Positions 53,480-63,484 are shown, counted from the stretch's first letter. The stretch: DNA of 64,000 nt from Vibrio penaeicida (GCF_030689305.1 NZ_JAUYVM010000024.1:1-64000); one strand, 5' to 3'. Program-made: numbers and translations. Notes: a model not told the origin generated them from the sequence alone.

Positions 53480-55180
53480 ATGGAGCAACGCTACGATTAT
53501 ATTATCGTTGGTGCCGGTTCAGCGGGTTGTGTGTTGGCAGATAGGCTCTCTGAAAGCGGTGAACATCAGGTTCTGCTGCTTGAAGCAGGTGGCACGGATA
53601 AAAGTATCTTTATTCAAATGCCCACAGCTCTTTCTTATCCGATGAACACGGAAAAATACGCCTGGCAATTCGAAACCGTAGAAGAGAAAGGGCTTGATGG
53701 TAGAAAGCTTCATTGCCCAAGGGGACGAGTTTTAGGTGGAAGCTCCTCTATCAACGGTATGGTATATGTCCGCGGTCACGCTTGTGACTTTAATGAATGG
53801 GAAGAACAAGGCGCTAAAGGGTGGGATTACCCCTCTTGCTTGCCCTACTTCCAACGCGCAGAGTCTTGGTCGGGCGGTGCGGACGAATACCGTGGTGGAA
53901 AGGGTCCCGTTGGAACATGCAACGGCAACGACATGGCTCTGAACCCGTTGTATCAAGCCTTTATAGAAGCCGGAAAAGACGCAGGCTACCCAGAAACTTC
54001 GGATTACAACGGTTATCAGCAAGAGGGCTTTGGCCCCATGCACATGACGGTAGACAAAGGCGTACGAGCTTCGACTTCCAACGCCTACCTTAGGCGTGCG
54101 CTTAAACGCTCAAACCTAACACTGTTAAAGGGGGTCGTCGTTCATAACATTCTGCTGGAAGATAAAAAAGCCATTGGTATTGAATTCGAACGTTCAGGCA
54201 AGCGAACCAAATGCTATGTGAACAAAGAAGTCATTTCGAGCGCCGGCTCAATCGGCTCCGTTCAATTATTGCAGCTGTCGGGAATCGGTCCATCTCACGT
54301 GCTTGAACAAGCCGGTGTGGAACTGAAACACGAATTACCCGGTGTGGGAGAAAATCTGCAAGACCATCTAGAGGTTTATTTCCAATATCGGTGTAAAGAA
54401 CCCATCACGCTTAACAGTAAACTCGGACTGGTAAGCAAAGGGTTGATCGGCGCAGAGTGGATTTTGACTCGCAAGGGGTTAGGCGCAACTAACCACTTCG
54501 AATCTTGCGCGTTTATCCGATCACGAAAAGGGTTGAAATGGCCAAACATTCAATACCATTTTTTACCCGCTGCCATGCGTTACGACGGACAAGCCGCATT
54601 CGAAGATCACGGTTTTCAAGTACATGTAGGCCCTAATAAACCCGAAAGCCGTGGCAGCGTTGCCATTGTATCTAGTAACCCTCTCGACAAGCCTAAAATC
54701 GAGTTTAACTACATTTCAACCTCACAAGATCAGCAAGACTGGCGAGACTGCATTCGATTGACTCGGGAGATTCTGTCTCAACCTGCGATGGATGATTACC
54801 GCGGTGAAGAAATTCAACCAGGGCTTTCCATCACCAGCGACGAAGCGATTGATGAATGGGTAAAACAGAATGTCGAGAGTGCTTATCACCCTTCATGCAG
54901 CTGTAAAATGGGTGCCGATGACGATGTAATGGCGGTATTAGATGAAGCCTGCCGCGTGCGTGGAATTCAAGGACTGCGCGTAGTTGACTCTTCCATTTTC
55001 CCAACCATTCCAAACGGCAACCTGAATGCGCCCACCATTATGGTAGCCGAAAGAGCAGCCGACATTATTTTGGGCAACCCATTATTAGCAAGAAAAGATT
55101 TACCCGTTTGGATAGCGCCAAATTGGGAAGAGAACCAAAGAACAGAGACACCAAAAAGAGACGTAAAGTCTATTGATTAA
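53480..55180 (+). CDS. betA: Choline dehydrogenase
   Basis: A 566-residue FAD-dependent GMC oxidoreductase that oxidises choline to betaine aldehyde. The dinucleotide motif IIVGAGSAGCVLADRL opens the protein; the GMC signatures GGSSSINGMVYVRG and SAGSIGSVQLLQLSGIG follow; the catalytic His is in the ESAYHPSCSCKMG segment. The ATG at 53480 after GGAG is chosen; an in-frame start inside betB is rejected. Confidence 0.95.
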   Translation: MEQRYDYIIVGAGSAGCVLADRLSESGEHQVLLLEAGGTDKSIFIQMPTALSYPMNTEKYAWQFETVEEKGLDGRKLHCPRGRVLGGSSSINGMVYVRGHACDFNEWEEQGAKGWDYPSCLPYFQRAESWSGGADEYRGGKGPVGTCNGNDMALNPLYQAFIEAGKDAGYPETSDYNGYQQEGFGPMHMTVDKGVRASTSNAYLRRALKRSNLTLLKGVVVHNILLEDKKAIGIEFERSGKRTKCYVNKEVISSAGSIGSVQLLQLSGIGPSHVLEQAGVELKHELPGVGENLQDHLEVYFQYRCKEPITLNSKLGLVSKGLIGAEWILTRKGLGATNHFESCAFIRSRKGLKWPNIQYHFLPAAMRYDGQAAFEDHGFQVHVGPNKPESRGSVAIVSSNPLDKPKIEFNYISTSQDQQDWRDCIRLTREILSQPAMDDYRGEEIQPGLSITSDEAIDEWVKQNVESAYHPSCSCKMGADDDVMAVLDEACRVRGIQGLRVVDSSIFPTIPNGNLNAPTIMVAERAADIILGNPLLARKDLPVWIAPNWEENQRTETPKRDVKSID

Positions 55181-55183
55181 AGT

Positions 55184-55201
55184 TAGGGTCTGCTGACCTT
55201 T
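55184..55201. repeat. Single degraded end of the 48867 element
   Basis: TAGGGTCTGCTGACCTTT matches the left terminal repeat at 48867-48884 with two differences in 18 bases. It lies between betA and the choline-binding protein gene, 44 bases long in all, without a partner end. Confidence 0.55.
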
Positions 55202-55224
55202 ATAACTATTACAAGGAAATTACT

Positions 55225-56163
55225 ATGTCTATGATGACAAAAACCCTGTCGACACTTGCACTTAGCACGATAGCGGCTAATGCCTATGCCAACCAATGTG
55301 AGACAGTACGTTTTTCAGATGTGGGCTGGACAGACATTACCGCAACCACGGCTGTCACGTCTGAACTTCTGAAAGGTCTGGGTTATAAAACCAAAATCGA
55401 TCTGCTGTCTGTGCCTGTTACGTATTCCTCAATGGCGAACGGTGATATCGATATCTTCCTTGGCAACTGGATGCCAACCATGGAGGGAGATATCGCTAAA
55501 TACCGTGAAGCTGGCACAGTCGAAACTGTTCGTGCCAACTTAGAAGGGGCAAAATACACCCTTGCCGTTCCTAAATACGTTTACGATGCGGGCGTAAAGA
55601 ATTTTGCCGATTTAGCAAAACACGCTGACAAATTTAAAGATCGCATTTACGGCATTGAACCCGGTAATGATGGAAACCGCCTTATTCAATCGATGATTGA
55701 TAGCAATGCATTTGGGTTGAAAGACTTCAGCCTCGTTGAATCAAGCGAAGCGGGCATGGTTTCTCAAGTGGCAAGGTCTGTACGCCGCAACCAGTGGATC
55801 GTCTACTTAGGTTGGGCTCCTCACCCAATGAACAGCAACGTCGATATGGAATACCTCGACGGTGGTGATGATTTCTTCGGTCCTAACTATGGTGGAGCAA
55901 ATGTCTACACCAATGTGCGTGCAAACTACCTAAATGAGTGTAAGAACGTCGGTCAACTTCTGCAGAACCTAGCGTTCAGCCTCGAAATGGAAAATGCATT
56001 GATGGAAGCGATTCTTAACCAGAATGTCAAACCTTCAAAAGCAGCACTTCAATGGCTGAAAGAGAACCCAAAACAAGTTGAAGCTTGGCTTAAAGGCGTA
56101 AAAACCCTTTCCGGTAGCGATGCTGCTAAAGCCGTAAATAGCCACGTTAATTCAAACGCATAA
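55225..56163 (+). CDS. choX: Choline ABC transporter substrate-binding protein
   Basis: A 312-residue periplasmic protein: signal peptide 1-22 (ending NAYA), then an OpuAC-like fold. Aromatic residues that could cage the quaternary ammonium are in SDVGWTDI, LGNWMPTM and YLGWAPHPMN. Vibrio literature often calls it proX. AAGGAAA lies before the ATG. It lies between betA and the permease, so choline uptake and oxidation are co-ordinated. Confidence 0.88.
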   Translation: MSMMTKTLSTLALSTIAANAYANQCETVRFSDVGWTDITATTAVTSELLKGLGYKTKIDLLSVPVTYSSMANGDIDIFLGNWMPTMEGDIAKYREAGTVETVRANLEGAKYTLAVPKYVYDAGVKNFADLAKHADKFKDRIYGIEPGNDGNRLIQSMIDSNAFGLKDFSLVESSEAGMVSQVARSVRRNQWIVYLGWAPHPMNSNVDMEYLDGGDDFFGPNYGGANVYTNVRANYLNECKNVGQLLQNLAFSLEMENALMEAILNQNVKPSKAALQWLKENPKQVEAWLKGVKTLSGSDAAKAVNSHVNSNA

Positions 56164-56172
56164 TATTATTTT

Positions 56173-56190
56173 GGGGGTGTTCGCACCCCC
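56173..56190 (+). terminator. Intra-operon hairpin after choX
   Basis: GGGGGTG / CACCCCC with a TTCG tetraloop lies 9 bases past the choX stop, with only a short T run after it. Such hairpins after a binding-protein gene raise its mRNA level above that of the permease and ATPase genes. Confidence 0.65.
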
Positions 56191-56264
56191 TATTAGCGTT
56201 AATTTCCTCTATTAACTTAGATTTTATTCTTAACTTGGGTTTTATCCTTAAACAAGGTTTTATT

Positions 56265-57107
56265 GTGGACTTTATAACTAACAACAAAATTCCTGTTGGT
56301 GAGTGGATGGAAACAGGCGTTGATTGGCTCACCATGAACGGTGCTGGCTTTTTTGATGCCATTTCAATCCTTCTTGAAACCGTCATCCTTTTTGTTGTCG
56401 ACATCTTTAAGTGGATGCCTCCCGCTATTCCCATTGTGCTAACCGCTGCAATGGCGTGGTATCTACACCGAAGTATTCCCCTAGTGATATTTATCATCGG
56501 GGCCTTGCTAACCATTCTTAATCTAGGCTACTGGCAAGAAATGCTGGAAACCTTTGTCTTGGTATTTGCTGCGACAACGATTTCCGTATTAATTGGTATT
56601 CCAGTGGGCGTAATGGCAGCACACCGACCATGGCTCTATACCCTGCTTCGACCCATATTGGATCTCATGCAAACTGTCCCAACGTTTGTTTACCTGATTC
56701 CGACGCTGGTATTGTTTGGTTTGGGCATTGTTCCGGGGCTTATTTCTACCATTATCTTTGCTATTGCAGCCCCAATTCGCCTAACGTACCTAGGTATTAC
56801 AAAGGTTCCAGAAGAACTTATCGAGGCTGGAAAGGCATTTGGTGCCAGCAAAATGAAGCTGCTTTTCAAAGTCGAGCTGCCAGCAGCACTACCAAGCATT
56901 ATGGCAGGCATCACTCAGTGCATTATGTTATCGCTTTCAATGGTGGTTATCGCTGCGCTGGTCGGCGCGGATGGCTTAGGGAAACCCGTGGTACGAGCGC
57001 TCAACACCGTGAATATTTCTCAAGGTTTTGAAGCAGGCCTCGCCATTGTGCTTGTCGCCATCATTCTTGATCGACTGTGCAAATCACCGAATCAAAAGGA
57101 AGTGTAA
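56265..57107 (+). CDS. choW: Choline ABC transporter permease
   Basis: A 280-residue permease of the ProW/OpuAB type with about six membrane helices and the EAGKAFGASKMKLLFKVELPAALPSIM contact loop near 190. The start is GTG at 56265 (AAGG upstream); the in-frame TTG ten codons earlier is less likely. It ends 2 bases before the ATPase ATG. Confidence 0.87.
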   Translation: MDFITNNKIPVGEWMETGVDWLTMNGAGFFDAISILLETVILFVVDIFKWMPPAIPIVLTAAMAWYLHRSIPLVIFIIGALLTILNLGYWQEMLETFVLVFAATTISVLIGIPVGVMAAHRPWLYTLLRPILDLMQTVPTFVYLIPTLVLFGLGIVPGLISTIIFAIAAPIRLTYLGITKVPEELIEAGKAFGASKMKLLFKVELPAALPSIMAGITQCIMLSLSMVVIAALVGADGLGKPVVRALNTVNISQGFEAGLAIVLVAIILDRLCKSPNQKEV

Positions 57108-57109
57108 TC

Positions 57110-58330
57110 ATGGATGCGATTAAGATTCAAAACCTTGATGTTGTCTTTGGTGATAAGCCTCAACTTGCCTTGGATTTACTGGATGAAGGTAGAACGCGCC
57201 AAGAGATCATCGATCAGACCCAGCAAGTCGTGGGCGTCGATAACGTAACGATGAGCGTAAAGGAAGGCGAGATTTGCGTTCTTATGGGGTTATCTGGATC
57301 TGGTAAATCCAGTCTGTTGCGAGCAGTGAATGGCTTGAACAGCATTACTCGCGGTTCGCTTCAAGTTAAAGACGAAGGTAATCAAGTGGAGCTATCGTCC
57401 TGCGATGAAAATACGTTGCAGCGGCTTCGTACTCACCGCGTGTCGATGGTATTCCAAAAGTTTGCCTTAATGCCTTGGTTAACGGTTCTCGACAACGTTG
57501 CGTTTGGGCTCGAAATGCAAGGCATGTCAAAAGCGCAGCGCCGAGCAAAAGCCAGAGAACAACTTGAAATGGTAGAACTGGCGGATTGGGAAAGTAAGTA
57601 CCCGCATGAACTTTCTGGCGGTATGCAGCAACGCGTTGGGCTCGCGAGAGCATTCGCTATGGATACCGACATTTTGTTGATGGATGAGCCCTTTTCGGCT
57701 TTGGACCCATTAATTCGAGCGCAACTGCAAGACGAATTAATCCAACTCCAAAAGAAGCTCAACAAGACCATTTTATTTGTCAGCCATGACCTTGATGAAG
57801 CATTAAAAATTGGCAACAACATTGCAATAATGGAGTCAGGCAAACTTATCCAGCATGGTAAGCCAGAGCAGATTGTCCTATCTCCTGAGAACGATTATGT
57901 GAAGGATTTTGTCTCCCATACCAACCCGTTGAACGTGCTTAAAGGTCGCTCTTTAATGCAGCCAGTGAGTGATTTAAAACAAAATGGTGCGAAATGGCAG
58001 ATTTGTCCAACGCAGCAAGTTTGGGTTGAAGAACGCAATAATCAACTTTGCATAGACAGCTCCGTCTATTCGGGGAATTCATCGGCTCAAGAAAATAAAG
58101 TGGATTTGAAACTGGTCGATTGGCGTGAAGAATCTGTCACACTCAATGATATCAAAAGAGACTCCGTTGTCATTGCCAGCCCAGATATCGGTATGCGTGA
58201 AGCCATTGCCCTAAAGCAACATAGCGGTCTACCGATTCTGCTGGTCGAAAACAATGAGCTGATTGGTGTGCTCGACGACAGTGATTTTTACGCGGGGTTA
58301 TTGGGCAAGCACCACCACAACGCGGCTTAA
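57110..58330 (+). CDS. choV: Choline/betaine ABC transporter ATPase
   Basis: A 406-residue ABC ATPase of the ProV/OpuAA group: Walker A GLSGSGKSS, signature ELSGGMQQRVGLARA, Walker B ILLMDEPFSALD, switch His in FVSHDLDEAL. The C-terminal 120 residues hold one CBS-like segment (SPDIGMREAI, then PILLVENNELIGVLDDSDF), the ionic-strength sensing region in OpuA. AAGGAAG precedes the ATG. A strong hairpin follows. Confidence 0.92.
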   Translation: MDAIKIQNLDVVFGDKPQLALDLLDEGRTRQEIIDQTQQVVGVDNVTMSVKEGEICVLMGLSGSGKSSLLRAVNGLNSITRGSLQVKDEGNQVELSSCDENTLQRLRTHRVSMVFQKFALMPWLTVLDNVAFGLEMQGMSKAQRRAKAREQLEMVELADWESKYPHELSGGMQQRVGLARAFAMDTDILLMDEPFSALDPLIRAQLQDELIQLQKKLNKTILFVSHDLDEALKIGNNIAIMESGKLIQHGKPEQIVLSPENDYVKDFVSHTNPLNVLKGRSLMQPVSDLKQNGAKWQICPTQQVWVEERNNQLCIDSSVYSGNSSAQENKVDLKLVDWREESVTLNDIKRDSVVIASPDIGMREAIALKQHSGLPILLVENNELIGVLDDSDFYAGLLGKHHHNAA

Positions 58331-58343
58331 CTCACGGTTTATT

Positions 58344-58373
58344 CCCTAGCCTCTTCAAGTACAGAGGCTAGGG
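58344..58373 (+). terminator. Terminator of the bet-cho operon
   Basis: An 11-base stem CCCTAGCCTCT / AGAGGCTAGGG with an 8-base loop, followed by a short T-containing tract. It lies 13 bases after choV and separates it from the BCCT gene. Confidence 0.75.
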
Positions 58374-58496
58374 TTAATTATTCACTTACAATCAACATCC
58401 GCACGCTAAAATTTATCCTGAGGACAAATATCTTTGTTTGTCCAAATCTCAATCACAAATTCATAATAGCCCACTCATTTTTTGTGGAAAATTCTT

Positions 58497-60374
58497 GTGA
58501 ATAACCCCTTTTCTCTAATCGACAAACCCACTTTTTTTGGCGCGATCGCACTGCTGACGCTGATAACGATTCCACTCATTCTGTTCCCAATTGAAGGGGC
58601 ACACTGGATATCGATAGCCAAAAGCTTTATGACAGACAAACTAGGGTTTCTTTACCTTACTCTCGGTATTAGTGCTTTTTTCTTTATGATTTATGTTGTG
58701 TTCAGCGACATGGGGCAAATCAAGTTGGGAGAAGCGGATGAGGAACCTGAATTCGCTACTGCATCATGGGCAGCTATGCTTTTTTGCGGAGGGATAGGTG
58801 CCAGTATCTTATATTGGGGCTGTATTGAGTGGGCATATTACTACCAATCTCCCCCGTTCCAGCTAGAAGCCGGCAGTGAAGAAGCGGTGCGATGGGCTGC
58901 CACCTAAGGCATTTTTCATTGGGGACCCATTGCTTGGTCGATTTATTTGATCCCCGCATTGCCCATTGCTTACTTTTTCTATGTACGTAAACAGCCAGTG
59001 CTAAAGGTTTCTAGTGCACTAATGCCGGTACTTGGTGAAGCTCGAACCAAAAAAGCTCCCGGAAAAATCATTGATGTGCTTTTCATCTTTGGATTGTTAG
59101 GTGGAGCCGCAACAACCTTAGGGCTAGCGGCACCTTTGATTGGCGAGGGGCTCAACCAACTATTTGGTATTCCTCAAAATACCTACAGTCAAATTGGCGT
59201 ACTTTTGGTCTGCACCGCTATTTTCGCCTATTCCTCATATGCGGGCATGGAAAAAGGCATAAAGATTCTCAGTAACATCAACTTTTGGGGCGCTATGGGG
59301 TTACTGGCCTTTGTACTCGCGGTAGGGCCTACCATTTTCATGCTGGAAACGGGGTTAGATTCACTTGGTAGAATGCTCTCTAACTTCTTTACGATGGCAA
59401 CGTGGGCAGAGCCCTTTGGCGGTTACGGCAGCTTTGATAACACCCACTTTCCGCAAGATTGGACCATTTTCTATTGGGCATGGTGGTTGGTTTTCGCACC
59501 AAGCATGGGGCTATTCGTTGCCCGAATTTCACGCGGAAGAACCATCAAACAAATGGTTACTGGCTCGATATTCTTTGGCTCCCTAGGTTGTTTCTTGTTC
59601 TTTATGATTTTGGGGAACTACGGGCTATCGCTCCAGCTCTCGGGCGAATTGGATGTGGTCGCTATTTTAAATGCAGAGGGCGCGACCAAAGCCATCTTTG
59701 CCATGTTAAACGCACTGCCATTTAACAAAGTCGTGATTGCAGTGTTCACTCTACTCTGCATCATTTTTACCGCGACCACATTCGATTCTATTTCTTACAT
59801 TTTGGCATCAGTAGTTCAAAACAATGTGTCGGAAGAACCCATGCGTTGGAACCGAATGTTTTGGGCATTTACCTTATCTTTTCTACCCACGGTATTGATG
59901 TTTCTAGGTGGATTAAGCACGTTGCAAACCGCTGCAATAGTGGGTGGATTACCGCTTTTGGTCATCTCCGTCATGTTAATGGTATCCGCAGTACGGGCTA
60001 CCAGCTTGGATATTCGTCACCAAGAAGATTACGTGGAGCCAACCATCAATATCGAAGACTTGCCCGATATGGATCCTTGGTCTTCAGAAGGGATGGCACT
60101 TGCGAGATTTGAACGCAGTAAAGACGTCGCCCAAGAAGCGGCAGAGCAAGAGCGAGATGCGTTCAATCAGTTAATCGCGATGAAAAAACGTATTCGCGCC
60201 TATGTGCTTGAACATTGTGACGATGAAAATATAGCCGACCATCAACTACCAGAGGATATGCAAGAAGAGCTTCAGACCTTGCAGAACCTGATGACAAAAG
60301 CCAAGAAAAACAAAGAACTTTTGTCTCAGCAAGCACAAAAAGCAAGGATGGAATTTGAGCAGGCAGTAAGCTGA
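58497..60374 (+). pseudogene. betT: BCCT-family choline/betaine carrier, broken by one in-frame TAA
   Basis: One reading frame from 58497 (GTG; TTG at 58482 is possible) to 60374, about 625 codons, encodes a betaine-choline-carnitine transporter with some 12 membrane helices and a charged C-terminal coiled tail of about 110 residues. A TAA at 58905-58907 interrupts it after EEAVRWAAT; the following codons continue without shift as GIFHWGPIAWSIYLIPALPIAY, so the stop most likely replaces the Tyr of a WAATYG motif (TAT to TAA). The aromatic box motif FYWAWWLVFAP is intact. Reads as a fresh nonsense mutation, or a base error. It follows the bet-cho operon. Confidence 0.85.
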
Positions 60375-60398
60375 TCTATCTTGAATAAAAGCAATTTA

Positions 60399-60425
60399 AG
60401 CTCGTACTTCTACGGTTCGAGCTTC
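60399..60425 (+). terminator. Weak terminator after the BCCT gene
   Basis: AAGCTCG / CGAGCTT with a 13-base loop, extended by GAATAA / TTATTC outside with a bulge; it starts 25 bases after the stop codon. The T tract is poor. Confidence 0.5.
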
Positions 60426-60885
60426 TTATTCAATTGATGAAGTAACTGCACCTACATTTGTATCCTGCATAATTTGGCCACGCCTTTAAAGCCGTCTCCC
60501 TCAAAATTCCAACGTTAGATTCCCACCAATAGTATGACTTGATTACCAGCCACAGAAGCTTGGCACCTCCAATGAGTAGTAAGTTTTCATGGTTTTGACC
60601 TCATTGAGTACCCAACTAATAGACTGCGTGATAGGATTTTGCTCGGTTAATTATATGAGCTATTCAAACAACTAAATTCCACAAAGGTTCGTAAATATAG
60701 TGTCTTTGGTATATCGCCGCTCTAGGAGCGTTACTGTCTGAAAGATAAGACAGATACCCAACAATTGTTGCCTGCACATGAAAATATTTGAGAGTCAATG
60801 GCAACGGCATACTAATAACTTTAGACAACCGTTAATATTCAGATAGAGATGAAAGTACAAACAACGCTAGGGAAAACACAATAAG
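60426..60885. other. Intergenic region before the glycosyltransferase module
   Basis: About 460 bases without a gene, long inverted repeat or clear promoter boxes. It is the boundary between the osmoprotection locus and the sugar-transfer genes and has an average composition. I see nothing else in it. Confidence 0.5.
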
Positions 60886-61776
60886 ATGGAAACGATAAAG
60901 TACTCAGTCATCGTGCCACATTACAATAGCCAGCAAGCACTTGAAGTCCTGCTAGAAAGTATCCCAGATCGACATGATATTGAAATCATCGTAGTGGATG
61001 ACAACAGTCATCAACCGTTGAACATTCAAAAACAATTCAAGAATGCAAACCTCCTTACTAAAGTGAACGACTCTGGAGTAAAAGGGGCAGGCGCGGCTCG
61101 CAACATAGCATTGGATGTAGCAACGGGGCATTGGGCGGTCTTCGCAGACTCCGATGATTATTTTACTAACCAAGCATTTGATTCAATGGATCAAGAAACT
61201 GCCGATGATATTGACGTGGTCTTTTTCAATCCAACCAGCATCTATCTACACAACAACCAGCTCTCTAATCGACACATCGAATATGAAAAACTGGTTTCGG
61301 ATTACCTAAATAATGGTGACCTATCCATTCGATATAAGTTTTATGTGCCTTGGAGTAAGGTCATAAAAATGTCTTTAATCAAAGAGAGCAACATCCGTTT
61401 TGATGAAGTCATTGCTTCAAATGACCTGATGTTTTCACTTCGTGTTGGTGTAAAATTGAGATCATTCTCTGTGTCGAGAAGCACCGTATACTGTGTAACA
61501 AGTGGGCAAGGTTCGTTAACCAAACAGTTCAATTCTGCAGTGATGACATCACGCTTGCTGATCGAGTTAAAGAGAAACGAATACTGTTGTGAACACGGCT
61601 TAAAAGAATATAGAAACTCGGTTATCTTTGTCCTCCTTAAGTACAAGCGTGTGCTCAATGGTGCAATAATTAAGAGAATATTTAACATGAGTCTAACTCG
61701 AAAGCTCACTGTATTCCCAATCAACCTTTCCAATATTATTGATACTAAATTAAAGAAGCGTGCGCTAAGCAATTAA
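60886..61776 (+). CDS. Family 2 glycosyltransferase
   Basis: A 296-residue GT-A fold enzyme. The family motifs are YSVIVPHYNSQQALEVLLESI at the start, IIVVDDNS, GAGAARNIAL and the metal-binding FADSDDYF. Residues from 230 are helical and basic, without a membrane helix. It transfers a sugar from a nucleotide donor; the acceptor is unknown. AATAAG precedes the ATG. Next gene 39 bases downstream. Confidence 0.87.
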   Translation: METIKYSVIVPHYNSQQALEVLLESIPDRHDIEIIVVDDNSHQPLNIQKQFKNANLLTKVNDSGVKGAGAARNIALDVATGHWAVFADSDDYFTNQAFDSMDQETADDIDVVFFNPTSIYLHNNQLSNRHIEYEKLVSDYLNNGDLSIRYKFYVPWSKVIKMSLIKESNIRFDEVIASNDLMFSLRVGVKLRSFSVSRSTVYCVTSGQGSLTKQFNSAVMTSRLLIELKRNEYCCEHGLKEYRNSVIFVLLKYKRVLNGAIIKRIFNMSLTRKLTVFPINLSNIIDTKLKKRALSN

Positions 61777-61815
61777 AAATAGCCAGCAGTTAAAACCGTC
61801 AGTAGGTAAGCAAAA

Positions 61816-62265
61816 ATGAAAAACAAAGTTCTTCTCATATCGTCCCCGGGTGGGCATTTTGTACAACTGAGTCTGCTCGCTGAAATGCTGGACGAATATG
61901 ACGTTATCGTAGCGGGCACATACGACAAAAAACCATCCTTCATCGTTGCAGACCGTTATTACAAGGTCGACGATTTTAGTCGAGATGATGCATACAAATC
62001 GGTAAAAGTACTGTTCCAATGTTTGAAGCTCCTTAGAAAAGAGAGACCAAAACTTGTCATTACCACTGGAGCTGCTCCTGGGCTTGTTATGCTATTTCTA
62101 AGTAAGCTTTTAGGTATCAAATCCATTTGGATTGATAGTGTTGCCAACTCTCAAACACTGTCTCTATCCGGTAAAATCGCCAAGAAATTAGGTGTACAAG
62201 TGCTATCTCAGTGGGAAAAAGTTGCCGAAAAATGTGACGTTAACTATTACGGAAGGTTGATATGA
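61816..62265 (+). CDS. ALG14/PssD-like glycosyltransferase subunit
   Basis: A 149-residue protein with the ALG14-type start ISSPGGHFVQLSLLAEML and a membrane-associated middle (LVITTGAAPGLVMLFLSKLLGIKSIWI). In eukaryotes ALG14 recruits ALG13; in bacteria such pairs (PssD/PssE, CpsF/CpsG) add the second sugar of a capsule repeat. It overlaps the ALG13-like gene by four bases (ATGA). It is short, as usual for this subunit. Confidence 0.85.
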   Translation: MKNKVLLISSPGGHFVQLSLLAEMLDEYDVIVAGTYDKKPSFIVADRYYKVDDFSRDDAYKSVKVLFQCLKLLRKERPKLVITTGAAPGLVMLFLSKLLGIKSIWIDSVANSQTLSLSGKIAKKLGVQVLSQWEKVAEKCDVNYYGRLI

Positions 62266-62732
62266 TTTTATTAACGGTAGGAACACAACTTCCTTTTGAT
62301 CGCTTAGTGTCTATCATTGACGATAATGCGGACTCTTCGCCCATGGAAATCCATGCACAAATTGGTGAGACGGAATACGAAGCCAAAAACATCAAAGCCG
62401 ATAAATTTATGGAGCCAGACGAACTCGATAAATTAATGGATGAGTCAAAAGTCGTCATATCACACGCGGGTATGGGCACCATCATTAAATGCATTAACCT
62501 CCGTAAACCCGTCATTCTTTTCCCGAGACTAAGCAAACTAGGTGAACACCGTAACGACCACCAGCTAGACACAATCAATTCGTTTGCTGAGCTCGCAGGT
62601 GTATACCCTGCATTCGATGAAAAAGAATTGGTGGAGTTAATAAAAAAGGCCGACACTCTCGCACCGCCGAATGGCTTTGAAAATGCCGATAGAACGCGAT
62701 TGGTCAACTTTCTAAAAAGCCAAATGGCGTAG
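62262..62732 (+). CDS. ALG13/PssE-like glycosyltransferase catalytic subunit
   Basis: A 156-residue GT-B C-terminal domain (glycosyltransferase family 28 type): ILLTVGTQLPFDRLV at the start and the donor-binding SHAGMGTIIKCI and PRLSKLGEHRNDHQ segments. It forms a heterodimer with the ALG14-like protein. Together with the GT2 gene it makes a three-gene module without polymerase, flippase or nucleotide-sugar genes in the window. Confidence 0.87.
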   Translation: MILLTVGTQLPFDRLVSIIDDNADSSPMEIHAQIGETEYEAKNIKADKFMEPDELDKLMDESKVVISHAGMGTIIKCINLRKPVILFPRLSKLGEHRNDHQLDTINSFAELAGVYPAFDEKELVELIKKADTLAPPNGFENADRTRLVNFLKSQMA

Positions 62733-62780
62733 TCATTACAAATCGATGCAATATAAAGCTTAGGCTATACCATTAACTCA

Positions 62781-62815
62781 AAAAAAGCCTCATGGGATTA
62801 ATCTATGAGGCTTTT
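62781..62815. terminator. Bidirectional terminator
   Basis: AAGCCTCAT / ATGAGGCTT with an 11-base loop and A/T tracts on both sides, between the convergent ALG13-like gene and the YcgN gene. Confidence 0.85.
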
Positions 62816-62845
62816 CTTCAACAATACATCACCGAATTGACATTC

Positions 62846-63283
62846 TTACCTAGCGTTGGGGTGGTTCAAAATGTGATCTTCCCAGTCCACAACATCGATT
62901 TCATAGACCACTTTGTTGCGTACGCTTTCGCCTGCTGCATGCATGGCAGATTTCGAACCAGTGATTAATGGGTGCCATTCAGGTAGGTTTTGACCTTCGG
63001 CAAGAACACGATACGAGCAGGTCTCAGGTAGCCAGTGGAATTCGTCAATTTTGTCGCGAGTCAACTTTAGGCACTCTTCGCCAGACTGGAAACGATTAGG
63101 GTAGTCTTTGCAGCCACACGTCTTATCGTTTAGCCAACTGCATGCAACATTGGTGTAGTACACATCGTCGGTATCTTCATCCATCAACTTATGCAGGCAA
63201 CACTTTCCGCAACCGTCACAAAGAGATTCCCACTCTTTTTCTGTCATTGCTTCCAGTGACTTTGTTTCCCAAAATTGTGCCAT
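62846..63283 (-). CDS. ycgN: YcgN-family (UPF0260) cysteine-cluster protein
   Basis: A 145-residue protein with the CxxCGxCC pattern (CDGCGKCC) and further cysteines in ACSWLNDKTCGCKDYPNRF and ETCSYRVL, as in E. coli YcgN, which may bind an Fe-S or zinc cluster. The function is unknown. The ATG at 63283 after AGGTGG is used; a longer in-frame start adds 24 residues that the family lacks. Confidence 0.88.
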   Translation of the reverse strand: MAQFWETKSLEAMTEKEWESLCDGCGKCCLHKLMDEDTDDVYYTNVACSWLNDKTCGCKDYPNRFQSGEECLKLTRDKIDEFHWLPETCSYRVLAEGQNLPEWHPLITGSKSAMHAAGESVRNKVVYEIDVVDWEDHILNHPNAR

Positions 63284-63484
63284 GATGAACCACCTATTGT
63301 TATTACCTCTTAGCGGTATCGCTAAGGAGGCGAATTTATATCGGTTCAGTGCCAAAAGTGCAAGATAAAGTCACCAATGGTATTGATCGTGTGCTGTTGC
63401 TATTTACACAATAATAAATCAGTGATGTACCTTCGCCAATATTTTCTGCTAGTATCTCGTCCTATTTTTTCAGAGGTTAATGTT

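Noticed and set aside
58908..58946. Separate short protein plus independent downstream transporter gene
   Set aside because: The 13 codons between the stop and the next ATG continue the BCCT family sequence in the same frame, so it is one broken gene.
61341..61772. Minus-strand open frame of 143 codons in the GT2 gene
   Set aside because: No ribosome-binding site and no recognisable protein family; the plus-strand frame has GT2 motifs.
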